DNA of 64,000 nucleotides from Pseudomonadota bacterium (GTDB lineage Bacteria > Desulfobacterota > Desulfobacteria > Desulfobacterales > Desulfobacteraceae). A program made the position numbers and the translations under genes. Location: NCBI GenBank assembly GCA_018821535.1, contig JAHJLV010000053.1, positions 154,607-218,606 of the forward strand. The letters are read 5' to 3'. Shown piece after piece: positions 1 to 10,200 of the stretch; position 1 is the first letter of the stretch, and every line of letters begins with the position of its first letter. Below the pieces are notes generated by a model. That model was not told where the DNA came from and made no database searches. It saw nothing but the letters and a program-made list of their open reading frames with translations.

Positions 1-1040
1 TGCTTGCAGGTATTCCGGATACGGTGACCGCAGCCACGATCAACCGGGTGTGCATTTCCGGGATGGAAGCCATGATATCCGGAATGGCCATGATACAGGC
101 CGGTATGGCGGATATTATCCTGGCAGGAGGCACCGAACACATGTCCTCGGTGCCGTACAGCGTACCGAATGCCCGATGGGGATGCCGTCTGCAGGATCAG
201 GTTTTTGTGGATAATATGATTCATGCCCTGCACTGCGGGTCTCATATTATGCCCCATCCGGAAGACGGGCCTGTGGATGAAACCAAAGCACCCTTGAGCC
301 TGTATACAGGCAAACCCTATGCCATGGGGCATACGGCAGAATTTATTGCCCAGCATCTGGATATTTCAAGACAGGAAATGGATGAGGTGGCATTGAAAAG
401 CCACAATCAGGCAGAGCGGGCGACTCTGGACGGATCTTTCAAAGAGGAGATTGTTCCGGTTCCGGTGCCCCAGAAAAGAAAAGATCCAGTTGTTTTTGAT
501 AAAGATGAACATTTCAGGCCGGGCATGACCATAGAAAAGCTGGCAGCATTGCCGCCGGCCTTTATTCCGAAAATCGGGAAAGTAACAGCAGGAAATGCTT
601 CAGGTATTAATGACGGTTCAACCGGCATGGTCATCATGTCTGCTTCCAGGGCAAAACAGTTGGGCATTACACCGATTGCACGGATTAAAGCCACCTCCAG
701 AGGTGCATGTCATCCGTCTGTTATGGGGCTTTCACCCGTACCGGCAGTGCAGAACCTGCTGAAAAACACCGGGATGAAGATTTCGGATTTTGATCTGGTG
801 GAAGTGAATGAGGCATTTGCCGGTCAGTATATCGGGTGTGAAAGACAGCTGGAGCTGGATCGTGATAAAACCAATGTCAATGGTTCGGGAATCGGACTCG
901 GGCATCCCGTGGGATCCACGGGAGCCCGGATTGTTGTTTCACTGATGCATGCATTAAAAAATCATAACAAATCCACGGGGCTTGCCACGCTTTGCGGCGG
1001 CGGCGGGGTATCCATGGCATGTGTGATAGAAATGCTTTAA
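1..1040 (+). CDS. Thiolase (acetyl-CoA C-acetyltransferase family), 5' end missing
   Basis: The gene runs off the left edge; the reading frame is already open at position 3 (LAGIPDTVTAATINRVC...), so the GTG at 24 is not the true start. About 345 C-terminal residues are present of a family usually near 390. Visible hallmarks are the nucleophilic cysteine in NRVCISGMEA, the VNEAFAG motif, the histidine loop GLGHPVGSTGAR and the second catalytic cysteine in TLCGGGG. It should condense or cleave acyl-CoA (acetoacetyl-CoA or 3-ketoacyl-CoA) in the cytoplasm, in fatty-acid oxidation or in butanoate-type metabolism of a sulfate reducer. Substrate length cannot be told from the sequence. Its stop overlaps the stop of the convergent chemotaxis receptor by a few bases. 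Confidence 0.93.
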   Translation, partial: LAGIPDTVTAATINRVCISGMEAMISGMAMIQAGMADIILAGGTEHMSSVPYSVPNARWGCRLQDQVFVDNMIHALHCGSHIMPHPEDGPVDETKAPLSLYTGKPYAMGHTAEFIAQHLDISRQEMDEVALKSHNQAERATLDGSFKEEIVPVPVPQKRKDPVVFDKDEHFRPGMTIEKLAALPPAFIPKIGKVTAGNASGINDGSTGMVIMSASRAKQLGITPIARIKATSRGACHPSVMGLSPVPAVQNLLKNTGMKISDFDLVEVNEAFAGQYIGCERQLELDRDKTNVNGSGIGLGHPVGSTGARIVVSLMHALKNHNKSTGLATLCGGGGVSMACVIEML

Positions 1041-2737
1041 ATTTTAAGCTGTTCCACTATTTTGTTTAAGTCCGTTGCAAGACCGGACAGAGTCTTCGCG
1101 TTTTCTTTGATCTGCCGGCTGTCTGCTGTGGTCTGATCTGCGGCCTGGTTTACTTCAGATACGCTCTGGGTGACCTCCATTGTTACTGCAGAAATCTGGT
1201 TGAAATTATTATTCACCTCTTCAAGACCGGTTGCAGCCTGCCCGATATTGCTGGATATTTCCCGGGTGGTGGAAGACTGTTCCTCGATGGCAGCGGCGAC
1301 TGAAGATACAATTTCATTGATTTCATTGATAACTTTAACAATGGAATCAATGGCTTTAACCGATTCTGCAGTCGTGGTCTGAACGCCGGTGATTCTGGAA
1401 TTTATTTCACTGGTTGCTTCAGCTGTCTGCTGGGCAAGCACTTTGATTTCTGCGGCAACAACTGCAAATCCTTTGCCGGCTTCTCCTGCTCTGGCAGCCT
1501 CAATGGTAGCGTTCAGTGCCAGAAGATTGGTCTGTTCTGAAATGTCTGCAATGGTTTCGGTCACCTTGGTAATTTGTTTTGCCGCTCTGCCCAGCTCATC
1601 TACTTTTGAAGAAACAGCCTGGGCATGCGCAACTGCATTCCGGGTAATCTGACTGCCCTTGGCGGTATTGTTGGCAATTTCCTGAATGGTTGCTGTCATT
1701 TCTTCTGCGGCGGAAACCACCATCTGGATATTGGCAGTGGTCTGTTCAGTGGCAGAAGCAATGGTGTTCATGTTTGCACTCATTTCTTCTGCGGCGGCTG
1801 CCACTGTATTTGATTTTTGAGCTGTTTCATCCGAGTTGGCACTGATCTGATCAGAAATTCTGGAAAGGCTGTCAGAAGATAAAATCAGTGTCTGGGAGCT
1901 TGACAGGATATTCCTGAATATTTTTTTGAGATGGTCGGACATGGATGTTAAGGCTTTCGCAAGTGTGCCGATTTCATCTTTTCTGTCTAAATCCATGGCA
2001 TGCGTAAGATCGCCTTTTGCCATGTCCTTTGCAAAGGCAAGCACCTGTGCAATCGGCCGGGTAACCAGGCGTGTCAGTATAATTCCCATGATTATGCTTG
2101 AAAAGATAGCAAACAGCAGGGCAAGTCCAATGATAATCCGCCATTTGTTTCTGGAAGAATGAATCTGGCCTGCGACAGAATCCAGTGTTGTCGACGCTTT
2201 TTGAATGGCCTTGTCTGCACTGGATTCAAACTCATAAATATTGGATTTTAACGGGTTCATTAACTGGTCGGCATCCTGAGCTGTGATGGTATTGTCAGAT
2301 GAAATCTTTTTGGTCAGCGATGTAAACCCGTCTTTATATTTAATATATGAAGGCTGTGCCTTTAAAATGGATATCATGGTTTCTTCAGGAATAGACGGTG
2401 TTTTTCCGGCGATGACGTCCATGTCGGAGACTGTTTTTTCGATATGCTGACAAGTGAGGTCAAATTTGTTTTTGGATTCTTTTTGTTTTTCTGTATTTTC
2501 AACGTTCAGGAAAAAATCTTTTTCATACCGCCGCAACTGGAGGATAGAGATTTTTAATTCCTGGGCCTGTTTCAGGAAGACGACATTTGTGTCTACCATG
2601 TTCATAACAAAGGAAATATTTCGTGAAATTTTTGAGAATCCGAATCCGCCGACCAGGATGGTTATCAAAGAAACAAAAAGAAAGCCGCCAATAATTTTTC
2701 TGCCAAGAGACATATCGTCTATCCACTGAATCTTCAT
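1037..2737 (-). CDS. Methyl-accepting chemotaxis protein with HBM-like sensor domain
   Basis: Transmembrane receptor of about 566 residues. Order: short cytoplasmic N-terminus, TM helix near residues 12-35, a helical periplasmic sensor with the RRYEKDFFL motif typical of the helical bimodular (HBM) family, a second TM near 200-225, HAMP, and a full MCP signalling hairpin with the conserved tip EQTNLLALNATIEAARAGE. It should bind a ligand outside the membrane and signal to CheA/CheW. No C-terminal CheR-docking pentapeptide is seen. I chose the ATG at 2737 because an AGGAGA ribosome site lies 7 bases before it; the ATG at 2743 would be only 1-2 bases from that site. It is convergent with the thiolase and divergent from the FKBP gene. 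Confidence 0.93.
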   Translation of the reverse strand: MKIQWIDDMSLGRKIIGGFLFVSLITILVGGFGFSKISRNISFVMNMVDTNVVFLKQAQELKISILQLRRYEKDFFLNVENTEKQKESKNKFDLTCQHIEKTVSDMDVIAGKTPSIPEETMISILKAQPSYIKYKDGFTSLTKKISSDNTITAQDADQLMNPLKSNIYEFESSADKAIQKASTTLDSVAGQIHSSRNKWRIIIGLALLFAIFSSIIMGIILTRLVTRPIAQVLAFAKDMAKGDLTHAMDLDRKDEIGTLAKALTSMSDHLKKIFRNILSSSQTLILSSDSLSRISDQISANSDETAQKSNTVAAAAEEMSANMNTIASATEQTTANIQMVVSAAEEMTATIQEIANNTAKGSQITRNAVAHAQAVSSKVDELGRAAKQITKVTETIADISEQTNLLALNATIEAARAGEAGKGFAVVAAEIKVLAQQTAEATSEINSRITGVQTTTAESVKAIDSIVKVINEINEIVSSVAAAIEEQSSTTREISSNIGQAATGLEEVNNNFNQISAVTMEVTQSVSEVNQAADQTTADSRQIKENAKTLSGLATDLNKIVEQLKI

Positions 2738-2861
2738 GAACATTTCTCCTTTGGTTTAAAATTTAAGATGATTTTAAATTCAAATATGATAATATTATCC
2801 TATTTCATTAAATTACACACAGGTCAATTTAAATTATCCCAAGGTCAGGAGGCATTTAATC

Positions 2862-3581
2862 ATGCAGTATTTTCGATATTTTTTTATATGTTTATTTTTC
2901 TTTGGGGCAGCAGTGCAGTCTTTGGCTGATGAAAATAATCAATCCATGCCCGATGAAAAATCTTTGAATAAAGCAAGTCTTGAAGAGCAGATCAGTTATG
3001 CCCTTGGGTATGATATTTTTGACAAATTAAAAGAGACCATTGCATTGAGCCCGGAGTATTTTTTTATGGGGGCAAAGGACAGTCTTGCAAAAACACCTAT
3101 GTTTACAGAGGATCAGCTTCAGAAAATGCTGATGGCCTATCAACGGATCGATCGTCAGAAACAGATTGAAGCTATAAAAAGAGAGGCAGATAAAAACCAG
3201 GCCCTGGGCAGTCAGTTTTTAGATGAAAACAAGAAAAAAGAAGGGGTGGTCACACTTTCATCCGGGCTGCAGTATAAAATAATCACACAGGGTACAGGTC
3301 CGCTGCCCAAAGAGACGGATATCGTTGAATGTCATTATGAAGGCCGTTTGATTGACGGGACAGTGTTTGATTCGTCTTACAAGCGGGGCAAACCCGCAGT
3401 TTTTCAGGTCAGCAGTGTAATTAAAGGCTGGATAGAAGCCCTGCAGAAGATGCCCGTGGGCTCCAAGTGGATGCTGTATATTCCCCCGGAACTGGCCTAT
3501 GGGGATCAGGGTGCCGGCGCAATCATCAAACCCGGAGACACCTTGATTTTTGAAGTGGAAATACTTTCCATTGTGGACTGA
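2862..3581 (+). CDS. Exported FKBP-type peptidyl-prolyl cis-trans isomerase (Mip/FkpA-like)
   Basis: Protein of 239 residues with an N-terminal signal peptide (hydrophobic residues about 6-20, then QSLADEN). A helical dimerisation region (about 40-130) is followed by a C-terminal FKBP domain (about 140-238). That domain shows the active-site motifs VECHYEGRLIDGTVFDSS, VIKGWIEAL and PELAYGDQGAG, with the usual FEVEILSI end. It should catalyse proline isomerisation and act as a folding chaperone in the periplasm, probably as a dimer. AGGAGG lies 8-9 bases before the ATG. The next gene starts 5 bases after the stop, so the two are probably cotranscribed, although their functions are not obviously linked. 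Confidence 0.93.
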   Translation: MQYFRYFFICLFFFGAAVQSLADENNQSMPDEKSLNKASLEEQISYALGYDIFDKLKETIALSPEYFFMGAKDSLAKTPMFTEDQLQKMLMAYQRIDRQKQIEAIKREADKNQALGSQFLDENKKKEGVVTLSSGLQYKIITQGTGPLPKETDIVECHYEGRLIDGTVFDSSYKRGKPAVFQVSSVIKGWIEALQKMPVGSKWMLYIPPELAYGDQGAGAIIKPGDTLIFEVEILSIVD

Positions 3582-3586
3582 TTGAT

Positions 3587-4150
3587 ATGAATATATTAGG
3601 CGTTCACGGCAGTCCCAGAATAAAAGGCAATTCTGATTATTTAATGTCCTGTTTCATGAAAGAAATGGAAATTCTGGGGCATAAGACCCAGGTGCTGCAT
3701 GCGGCAAAGCTTAAAATCAATCATTGCATCGGTTGCGGGCATTGTGAAACAAAAGGGGTATGCATCTTTGATGATGATTTTACAACCCAATTTTTACCGG
3801 CATTGCACAAGGCAGATATCTTTGTTGTCAGTTCCCCTGTGTATTTTTATGGGTTCCCGTCAGCTCTGAAAACTTTGATTGATAGAATACAGGTGGTCTG
3901 GTCACGAAAATATCGTCTCAAAACAGATGATTACAGGGGAAGAGTGCGAAAAGGCGTTCTTTTAGGCGTGGCAGCCACAAAGGGAAAAGATCTGTTTGAG
4001 GGCCTTGAACTGACGGCCCGGTATTTTTTTGATGCAGCAGACATACAATATGAGACAGGCCTTTTTTACAGGGGGATTGACGAAAAAGGTCAAATCGTAA
4101 CCCATCCTCTGGTTCACGAAGAGATTCAAAAACTGGCCCACCGGTTATAA
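3587..4150 (+). CDS. Flavodoxin-like NAD(P)H-dependent FMN reductase family protein
   Basis: A 187-residue cytoplasmic flavoprotein of the iron-sulfur flavoprotein/FMN reductase type. It starts with the phosphate-binding motif GVHGSPRIKGNSD and continues with the flavodoxin-like strand VVSSPVYFYGFPSALKTLIDR. A cysteine cluster CIGCGHCETKGVC at about residues 48-60 resembles the compact cluster of Methanosarcina Isf proteins. I therefore infer a small redox protein that may carry FMN and perhaps an Fe-S cluster; the electron donor and acceptor are unknown. It follows the FKBP gene by 5 bases and is closed by a strong hairpin terminator. Confidence 0.88.
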   Translation: MNILGVHGSPRIKGNSDYLMSCFMKEMEILGHKTQVLHAAKLKINHCIGCGHCETKGVCIFDDDFTTQFLPALHKADIFVVSSPVYFYGFPSALKTLIDRIQVVWSRKYRLKTDDYRGRVRKGVLLGVAATKGKDLFEGLELTARYFFDAADIQYETGLFYRGIDEKGQIVTHPLVHEEIQKLAHRL

Positions 4151-4155
4151 AAAAC

Positions 4156-4197
4156 CGCCGTCCTGGACATCTGTTCTTTATCCAGGGCGGCGTTTTT
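4156..4197 (+). terminator. Bidirectional rho-independent terminator
   Basis: CGCCGTCCTGGA (4156-4167) pairs with TCCAGGGCGGCG (4181-4192) over 12 bp with one G-T pair and a 13-nt loop, followed by TTTTT. On the other strand the A-run at 4147-4154 gives the U-tract, so it can end the flavoprotein transcript on one side and the pckG transcript on the other. Confidence 0.88.
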
Positions 4198-4248
4198 AGT
4201 GAACAATTTTTATATAAAAATCCGGTTAAATATGACTGGAATCAAATA

Positions 4249-6180
4249 TCAGAAGACATCCGGAGAAACAATGCTTCCCTGTTTTTCCTTTAATGCGGCC
4301 AGACCCTGTTTTTGTTCTGCCAGAATGTCAAACAGCTTTTGGGGAATGCCTTCTTCTTTTGAATAGGCATTCTGCTGGAGCTCAATCCGTTTGATAATAT
4401 TGTCCAGATATAATGAAAACTGTTTGATATACAGTTCTTTGGAATAGTCTTTGCTGATAATCTCTTTGAATAAAATCTTAAGATCTTCATATCTGGGCAG
4501 ATTTCCAATCGGCGTTGACAGATGTCCTATTTCATTGTAAGCATACCTTTCAAGCCATGACAGCCAGACTTTTACATCCCTTTTTTCTCCGATCAGCTTA
4601 TTGGAATCACCGCCTCGAGCCTTGTCAGTCAAAAAATAATTCAATCCGGCCATGACCGGTTTATACGTCTCTTTTATTTTGGGGTTGCCAAAGAATTTAA
4701 ACTGGGCATCCATATAGTCGCCCAGTGCGCCGGGAATAAAAGGGGCATTGGCCCAGGGTGCTCTTTTGACACCGCTTGCACCGACCTCGGTTGCAGTGGC
4801 CGCAGAAACGATACATGCGCCGATGACAACACCGGCATCAGAGGTCTGTGCAACCCACACCGGCGGCATGGTATCGGAATCCCGCCCTGAATAGGTGATG
4901 ACCCGGGTGAGTGCACCTTCAGGATTTTCAGCCTCTGAGGAATAATTTTTCAGTGAGGTTGATGCCATGGTGCATCTTGAATTGGGATGGGACATGGGAA
5001 CGGGTTTTCCATTCGCATCTGTTTTACCTTTGTGCCATTCACCCTGGAAATTGATTCCTTTATCCGGATGGGGTTCATTGTTTCCCACCCAGTGGGGAAC
5101 CTTCTGATCATCAATCAGAACATTGGACCAGATCACTTCATGACCGGGTTTTCTTAAGACTTCCATCAGCATGGGGTCGCCGTCAAGATTGACATCCTCA
5201 ACGATTCCAAAAATACCGCATTCCGGATTTATGGATCGGATGCTGCCGTCATCTGCGATCCACATCTGGGCCAGATCATCGCCGATGAACACATTCCCGG
5301 CCATGGCTGTGGTGGTTTTTCCGCACCCGCTGGGAGCCGCACCTGCAAACCAGGTTGTCCGTCCGCCAGGGCCCTGGATGCCGGTGATAAACATATGTTC
5401 GGATAATTCATTTCCGTTATTTTCGTATACGGCTTTATCCACGGCAAACCGATGATTTCCTTTTTTCAAAAGCAGCGTATTGCCTGCATAGGTGCATTTC
5501 CAGCTGAAGGTTGTTCTGAATTCCCTGTCCATGAAAACTCTGGCATCCGGAAGGTCTTCAGGCCTGTTTAATCCTTCGGAATGAACATTGGTGAAAAAAT
5601 GGCCCAGTTTTTCAACTTCTTCATTAAAGGCGGCATAGGCATTTCTATATAGAAGTTCTGCGCTGTGGGACACATATGCAGAGCTTGTGATTTCAAGGGC
5701 CGGGTTGGATACCGGAGCACCCACCGGGCCACGCATGTAAAAGCCGATAATCATGGTTTTATCTTTCATGATATCCACCATATTGGATCTGACCTGTTCA
5801 AGGGCTGTGGGTCTGTCCATGCGGTTGGCAAGAGTGCTGATATGGTCTTCTGGATTGGCAATATAGTAAGTTCTGTCTACGATTCTTCCCTGTTCCTGGG
5901 CCAGGTCAAAATGAATGGTGTGTCCATGCATGGCAAGCGGCGCTTCTTCTTTTTTCTCCAGTGCCAGATTTCTGATAAAGGCCTTGTCTTCATTGGAACC
6001 TGTGTTGACAAAAATATATTCAGGATTGCACAGAACAATTGCATTGGCAATTCGTTTCAGTACATCCGGGTGTGTAATTTTTAAAATCCGGTTCAGCTGG
6101 GTGTCATCCATTGACTTCCTGAATACCGTTTTTGCACTTTCTTCGGTAGTGACTTTTCCTAATTCATTGATAATATCCAT
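4249..6180 (-). CDS. pckG: Phosphoenolpyruvate carboxykinase (GTP)
   Basis: A 643-residue enzyme of the GTP-dependent PEPCK family, slightly longer than the usual 590-620. It interconverts oxaloacetate and phosphoenolpyruvate in gluconeogenesis or anaplerosis. The nucleotide loop reads GAAPSGCGKTTTAM, followed by a metal-binding stretch (FIGDDLAQMW) and a guanine-pocket region containing MSHPNSRCTM. The C-terminal half (RVITYSGRDSDTMPPVW, GALGDYMDAQFKFFGN) resembles the archaeal/bacterial branch more than animal enzymes. A GGAGA site lies about 11 bases before the ATG. It stands alone and is divergent from the PHP gene. Family assignment is firm; the nucleotide preference is inferred from the family. 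Confidence 0.92.
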   Translation of the reverse strand: MDIINELGKVTTEESAKTVFRKSMDDTQLNRILKITHPDVLKRIANAIVLCNPEYIFVNTGSNEDKAFIRNLALEKKEEAPLAMHGHTIHFDLAQEQGRIVDRTYYIANPEDHISTLANRMDRPTALEQVRSNMVDIMKDKTMIIGFYMRGPVGAPVSNPALEITSSAYVSHSAELLYRNAYAAFNEEVEKLGHFFTNVHSEGLNRPEDLPDARVFMDREFRTTFSWKCTYAGNTLLLKKGNHRFAVDKAVYENNGNELSEHMFITGIQGPGGRTTWFAGAAPSGCGKTTTAMAGNVFIGDDLAQMWIADDGSIRSINPECGIFGIVEDVNLDGDPMLMEVLRKPGHEVIWSNVLIDDQKVPHWVGNNEPHPDKGINFQGEWHKGKTDANGKPVPMSHPNSRCTMASTSLKNYSSEAENPEGALTRVITYSGRDSDTMPPVWVAQTSDAGVVIGACIVSAATATEVGASGVKRAPWANAPFIPGALGDYMDAQFKFFGNPKIKETYKPVMAGLNYFLTDKARGGDSNKLIGEKRDVKVWLSWLERYAYNEIGHLSTPIGNLPRYEDLKILFKEIISKDYSKELYIKQFSLYLDNIIKRIELQQNAYSKEEGIPQKLFDILAEQKQGLAALKEKQGSIVSPDVF

Positions 6181-6283
6181 CTTTTATTGTATTCTCCAAA
6201 AATAATTCAGTTAAATGGTTTACTCTTTTTTATACATTTAGTTTGGAAAAAACAAATATTATCTTATTTTTTAGAAAAAACAT

Positions 6284-7198
6284 ATGAAAAAAATTATATT
6301 TGCGGATTTGCACAATCATACCACAGCTTCTGATGGAGATTTTACATCACAAAACTTGGTGGATCTTGCTCAAAGCTTTGATATCAAGGCTATCGGGATT
6401 ACAGATCATGACACGGTAAGGGGGTTGAAAACCGCAGTGGATGCCGGGAAAAAAGCAGGGATCGAGGTGGTTTGCGGAGTGGAGGTTTCGATCCGTTTTA
6501 AACGCAGATATTTTACAGGCACCCTGCATCTTTTATGCTATTTTTCTTCTAAACATCTGAATGACAAGCTTTTTACTGACTCAATCAGTGACATCATCGC
6601 CAGCGGAAGAGGAGAAAAACTGGTGCGTGCCAGGGTGGCTGAAATCAATACGTTTTTCGGTCCGAATGGGAAAAACGCAATTTTGAAAAAAGATCTTGCG
6701 TTTGATGATATTGCCCGGTTCAGTGATAATGCCAGCCGTCGTCATTTCGCCCTTTCGTTGAATCAGGTTCACGGCATTACAGACCCTGCCGTGATCAACC
6801 AGGTGATTGGCAATGACAGCCCGGCATATCTGCCGTCGGGCATTGATATGGCCCAGGCAAAAAAGCTTATGAACAATAAAAGGATAATCACAGCCCTGGC
6901 GCATCCTGCAGCAGGGTCCTTTACCGGTGGCGGGCATTATAAGGAAGTTCTGCCGCCCCTTGAGATTGTGGAACAGATTTTCCCTGAATTTATTGAGGCA
7001 GGGATGAATGGTCTGGAAGTGTACTATCCGGGGCACACCCTGGAGCATCAGGATCTGATGCTTTCCTGGGCCAGGAAATATAATCTGCTGGTCACCGGTG
7101 GTTCCGACTGCCATGACAGCACAGGCAGGCCTTTTGGGGTGCAGGGAATTGATCGGAAAGAATTTGAGGCATTCAAGGCCGCTCTGGAGCAATTCTGA
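6284..7198 (+). CDS. PHP-domain metal-dependent phosphoesterase
   Basis: A 304-residue PHP (polymerase and histidinol phosphatase) family protein. The metal ligands are all visible: DLHNHTTASDGDF near the N-terminus, GITDHDT at about 38-44, GVEVS at about 65, LAHPAAG near 205 and GGSDCHD near 275. Related bacterial proteins (YciV/RNase AM type) hydrolyse 3',5'-nucleoside bisphosphates and trim short RNAs, so a role in nucleotide or RNA turnover is likely but not proven here. Single gene, divergent from pckG, with a 98-bp gap before the signalling operon. Confidence 0.88.
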   Translation: MKKIIFADLHNHTTASDGDFTSQNLVDLAQSFDIKAIGITDHDTVRGLKTAVDAGKKAGIEVVCGVEVSIRFKRRYFTGTLHLLCYFSSKHLNDKLFTDSISDIIASGRGEKLVRARVAEINTFFGPNGKNAILKKDLAFDDIARFSDNASRRHFALSLNQVHGITDPAVINQVIGNDSPAYLPSGIDMAQAKKLMNNKRIITALAHPAAGSFTGGGHYKEVLPPLEIVEQIFPEFIEAGMNGLEVYYPGHTLEHQDLMLSWARKYNLLVTGGSDCHDSTGRPFGVQGIDRKEFEAFKAALEQF

Positions 7199-7296
7199 TT
7201 TTCTGCAGGTCTTATTCCAGCTTGATTTTTACTTACAGCTTTAATACAAGTAATTTATTGTGTTTTGTCAACTCTTTTAAAAGGTGGTGACGTGGA

Positions 7297-10200
7297 ATGA
7301 AGCGGGCTGCTCTGAAATTTTTTATGGTTCTGTTGTATTTTTCCATCCTGTTGGGTTCCCCTGCTTTTTTATCTGCACAGGAAGGCTTGAAGCTTCCGCT
7401 TGCCAGGGTGGATCTTCAGCTCAGGTGGCACCATCAGTTTCAGTTTGCCGGATTTTATGCTGCAAAGGCTAAACATTTTTATCAGCAGGAAGGACTTGCG
7501 GTAAATATCAAAGAAGGTGGGGCCCCGCTGAATACTATCGATGAAGTGGTATCCGGGCGTGCCCAGTTCGGTGTGACAAATTCAGAAATCCTGCTTTCCC
7601 GGCTCAGGGATAAAAAACCCGTGGTTGCCTTGGCACCGATCTTTCAACATTCCCCCCTTGTGTTTTTATCCAGAAAAGAAACAGGCATTCACCACCCGCA
7701 GGATTTTATCGGTAAACGGATAAAATTTACCATGCAGACCAGGGATCTTGAACTTCATGCAGTATTGCTCAATGAAGGGGTAAGGCTTGATCAGCTTAAA
7801 ATGATTGATGCACCCTGGAAAAAAGAAGATCTCTTTGATCAGACCATTGATGCGATGTCGGTTTATGTTACCAATGAGCCCTATTATTATGTGGAAAAAG
7901 GGATTGAATTTACTATTATTCAGCCCTCAGCATATGGCGTGGATTTTTATGGGGACACCATTTTTACGTCCCAGGCATATGCAAAAAAAAATTCATACCG
8001 TGTCCAGGCCTTTAAAAAAGCGAGCATCAGAGGCTGGGAATATGCCATGGCAAACAAAGCGGAAATGATTGATCTGATTTTAAAAGACTATAATTCCGGA
8101 AAATCAAAAGCACATCTTGAATATGAAGCCGCTGCCATGGATAAGCTGATTCTGCCGGATCTGGTTTCCATCGGCCATAATAATCCAGGCCGCTGGGAAC
8201 ATATTGCCAGGACGTTTGTGAACAATCATCTGATTTCTTCGGGGTATTCCCTGGAAGGATTTGTGTTTGATCCATCTGCCGGGAATGAGGATACATGGGT
8301 CTGGCTGATCATTGCAGGTCTGGCTGGCGGGCTTATACTGTTTTTGATTATCATTATCGCCCTTTATAAATTTAATCATCGTTTAAACCGGGAAGTGAAG
8401 AAAAAGGAAGTATCCAGAGAAGCCCTTGCCCAGAGTCAGGAAAGGCTGAATGCCGTTTATGAAAATATGTACAGCGGGGTGGCCATTTTCAGTGCTGTTG
8501 ATTCGGGGCGCGATTTTATGATTAAATCTTTTAATAAAGCTGCCCTCAGAATGGAGAATGTGACTCCGGATCAGGTTCTGGGCAGATCAATAACACAGGC
8601 ATTTCCCATGATAAAGGAATCCGGTCTGATGGAGGTGATTGAACGGGTATATCATTCCGGGCAGCCTGAACACCTGCCGACCCGTCGTTATCAGAACCGG
8701 CAGATCGTTCAATGGCGGGAAAATTATGTGTATAAACTGCCTTCCGAGGAAATTGTGGTGGTCTGCAATGAGGCAACTGCAAGAAAGAAAGCAGAGATAG
8801 ACCGCAAGCATCTGGATACGATCAATCATATCATCATCAATACCCGGCATGATCAGGATATGCTCAAGCACATTCTGGATGCCATGCTGGATATGTTTGA
8901 ATGCGACCGGGCCTGGCTGCTGTATCCCTGCGACCCTGAAGCCGACCATTTTACCATCAGCGTGGAAAGTTCGCGGTCCGGATATGAAGGCTTGGGAGTG
9001 TCGCGCCGGAAAATTCCCATGACGGAAGAACTTGCATCATCCATGAAAGCTTTATTAACAGAGGATCAGCCGGTGGTCTACGATCAGGATGCCCTGCTGA
9101 AGATATATGGAAGATTTGCCCGTGAGTATCAGATTAAATCAGAAATCCGGATGGCGCTTTTCCCCAAAATTGATCAGGCCTGGATGCTGGGTATGCACCG
9201 GTGCAAAAGTTCCTCCATGTGGTCCTCCGAAGACCGGGTCCTGTTGAATTCAATCGGCAGACGGATTTCAGACGGACTGAATGCGATTCTTTTGATAGAT
9301 GCGCTCAAAACCGCAAACCAGACACTGAAGGAAAGCGAAGAGCGATTTGAAAAAATATTTCACTCAAGCCCTGTGGGATTGATCATTGCAACAAAAAGTG
9401 ATTTTGAAATTTTAAATGTGAATTTAAGCTGTCTGCAGATTTCCGGTTATGAAGAAAAAGATCTGATCGGCAGAAAACTGCTTGAGGATCATTTTTTGTT
9501 TGATTCACAAAGTCTTTCGGGTCTTGAGGATTTGAAGCAAAAAGAGATGCTGTTCCAGGTTACGGTAAATTTTTTCAATCAGGCAGGCCAGGTCAGAGAG
9601 GCGCATCTGTCATCTCAGACAGTGACCATTACAGGCAAAAAATGTGTGGTGGTCGCCATTGAAGATATTACAGAATACACAAAAGCCCAGAAAGAACGGC
9701 AGGCAGCCCATCAGCATGCGGCAGAGCAGGAAAAACATGCGCTGGTGGGACAGGTTGCTGGGAAAATGGCCCACGATTTCAATAATATTCTGGGTGCGAT
9801 TATGGGTAATGCGGAATTGAGTCTGCTGGACTGTAAAGACCCCGAAGACCGGAAGACCTTTGAATTGATCCTTGAACAGACCAAGAGAGGACGGAATCTG
9901 ACCCGGAATCTGGTCGTGTTTGCAAAAGACCAGGAGCCCAGGCAGGATTATTTTGATCTGAATGAAAAAATAGATCTGGTGCTGAATCTTCTTAAAAAAG
10001 ATCTTAAGGACATCGAGGTTGTCAGGTATTTTGAACCGGCGCTGCCAGAACTTCTGGCTGATCCAGGCATGATCGAAAATGCACTGGTGAATATTGTTCA
10101 TAATGCCATTCATGCCATGAGCAAGACAGCATCCCCCAGACTTGTTCTCCATACCCGCCATGAGGCGGATAATCTAATTGTGGAGGTGATTGACAACGGA

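Noticed and set aside
6581..7192. 203-codon minus-strand frame
   Set aside because: Lies fully antisense to the PHP phosphoesterase gene, which has all its catalytic motifs; no family resemblance.
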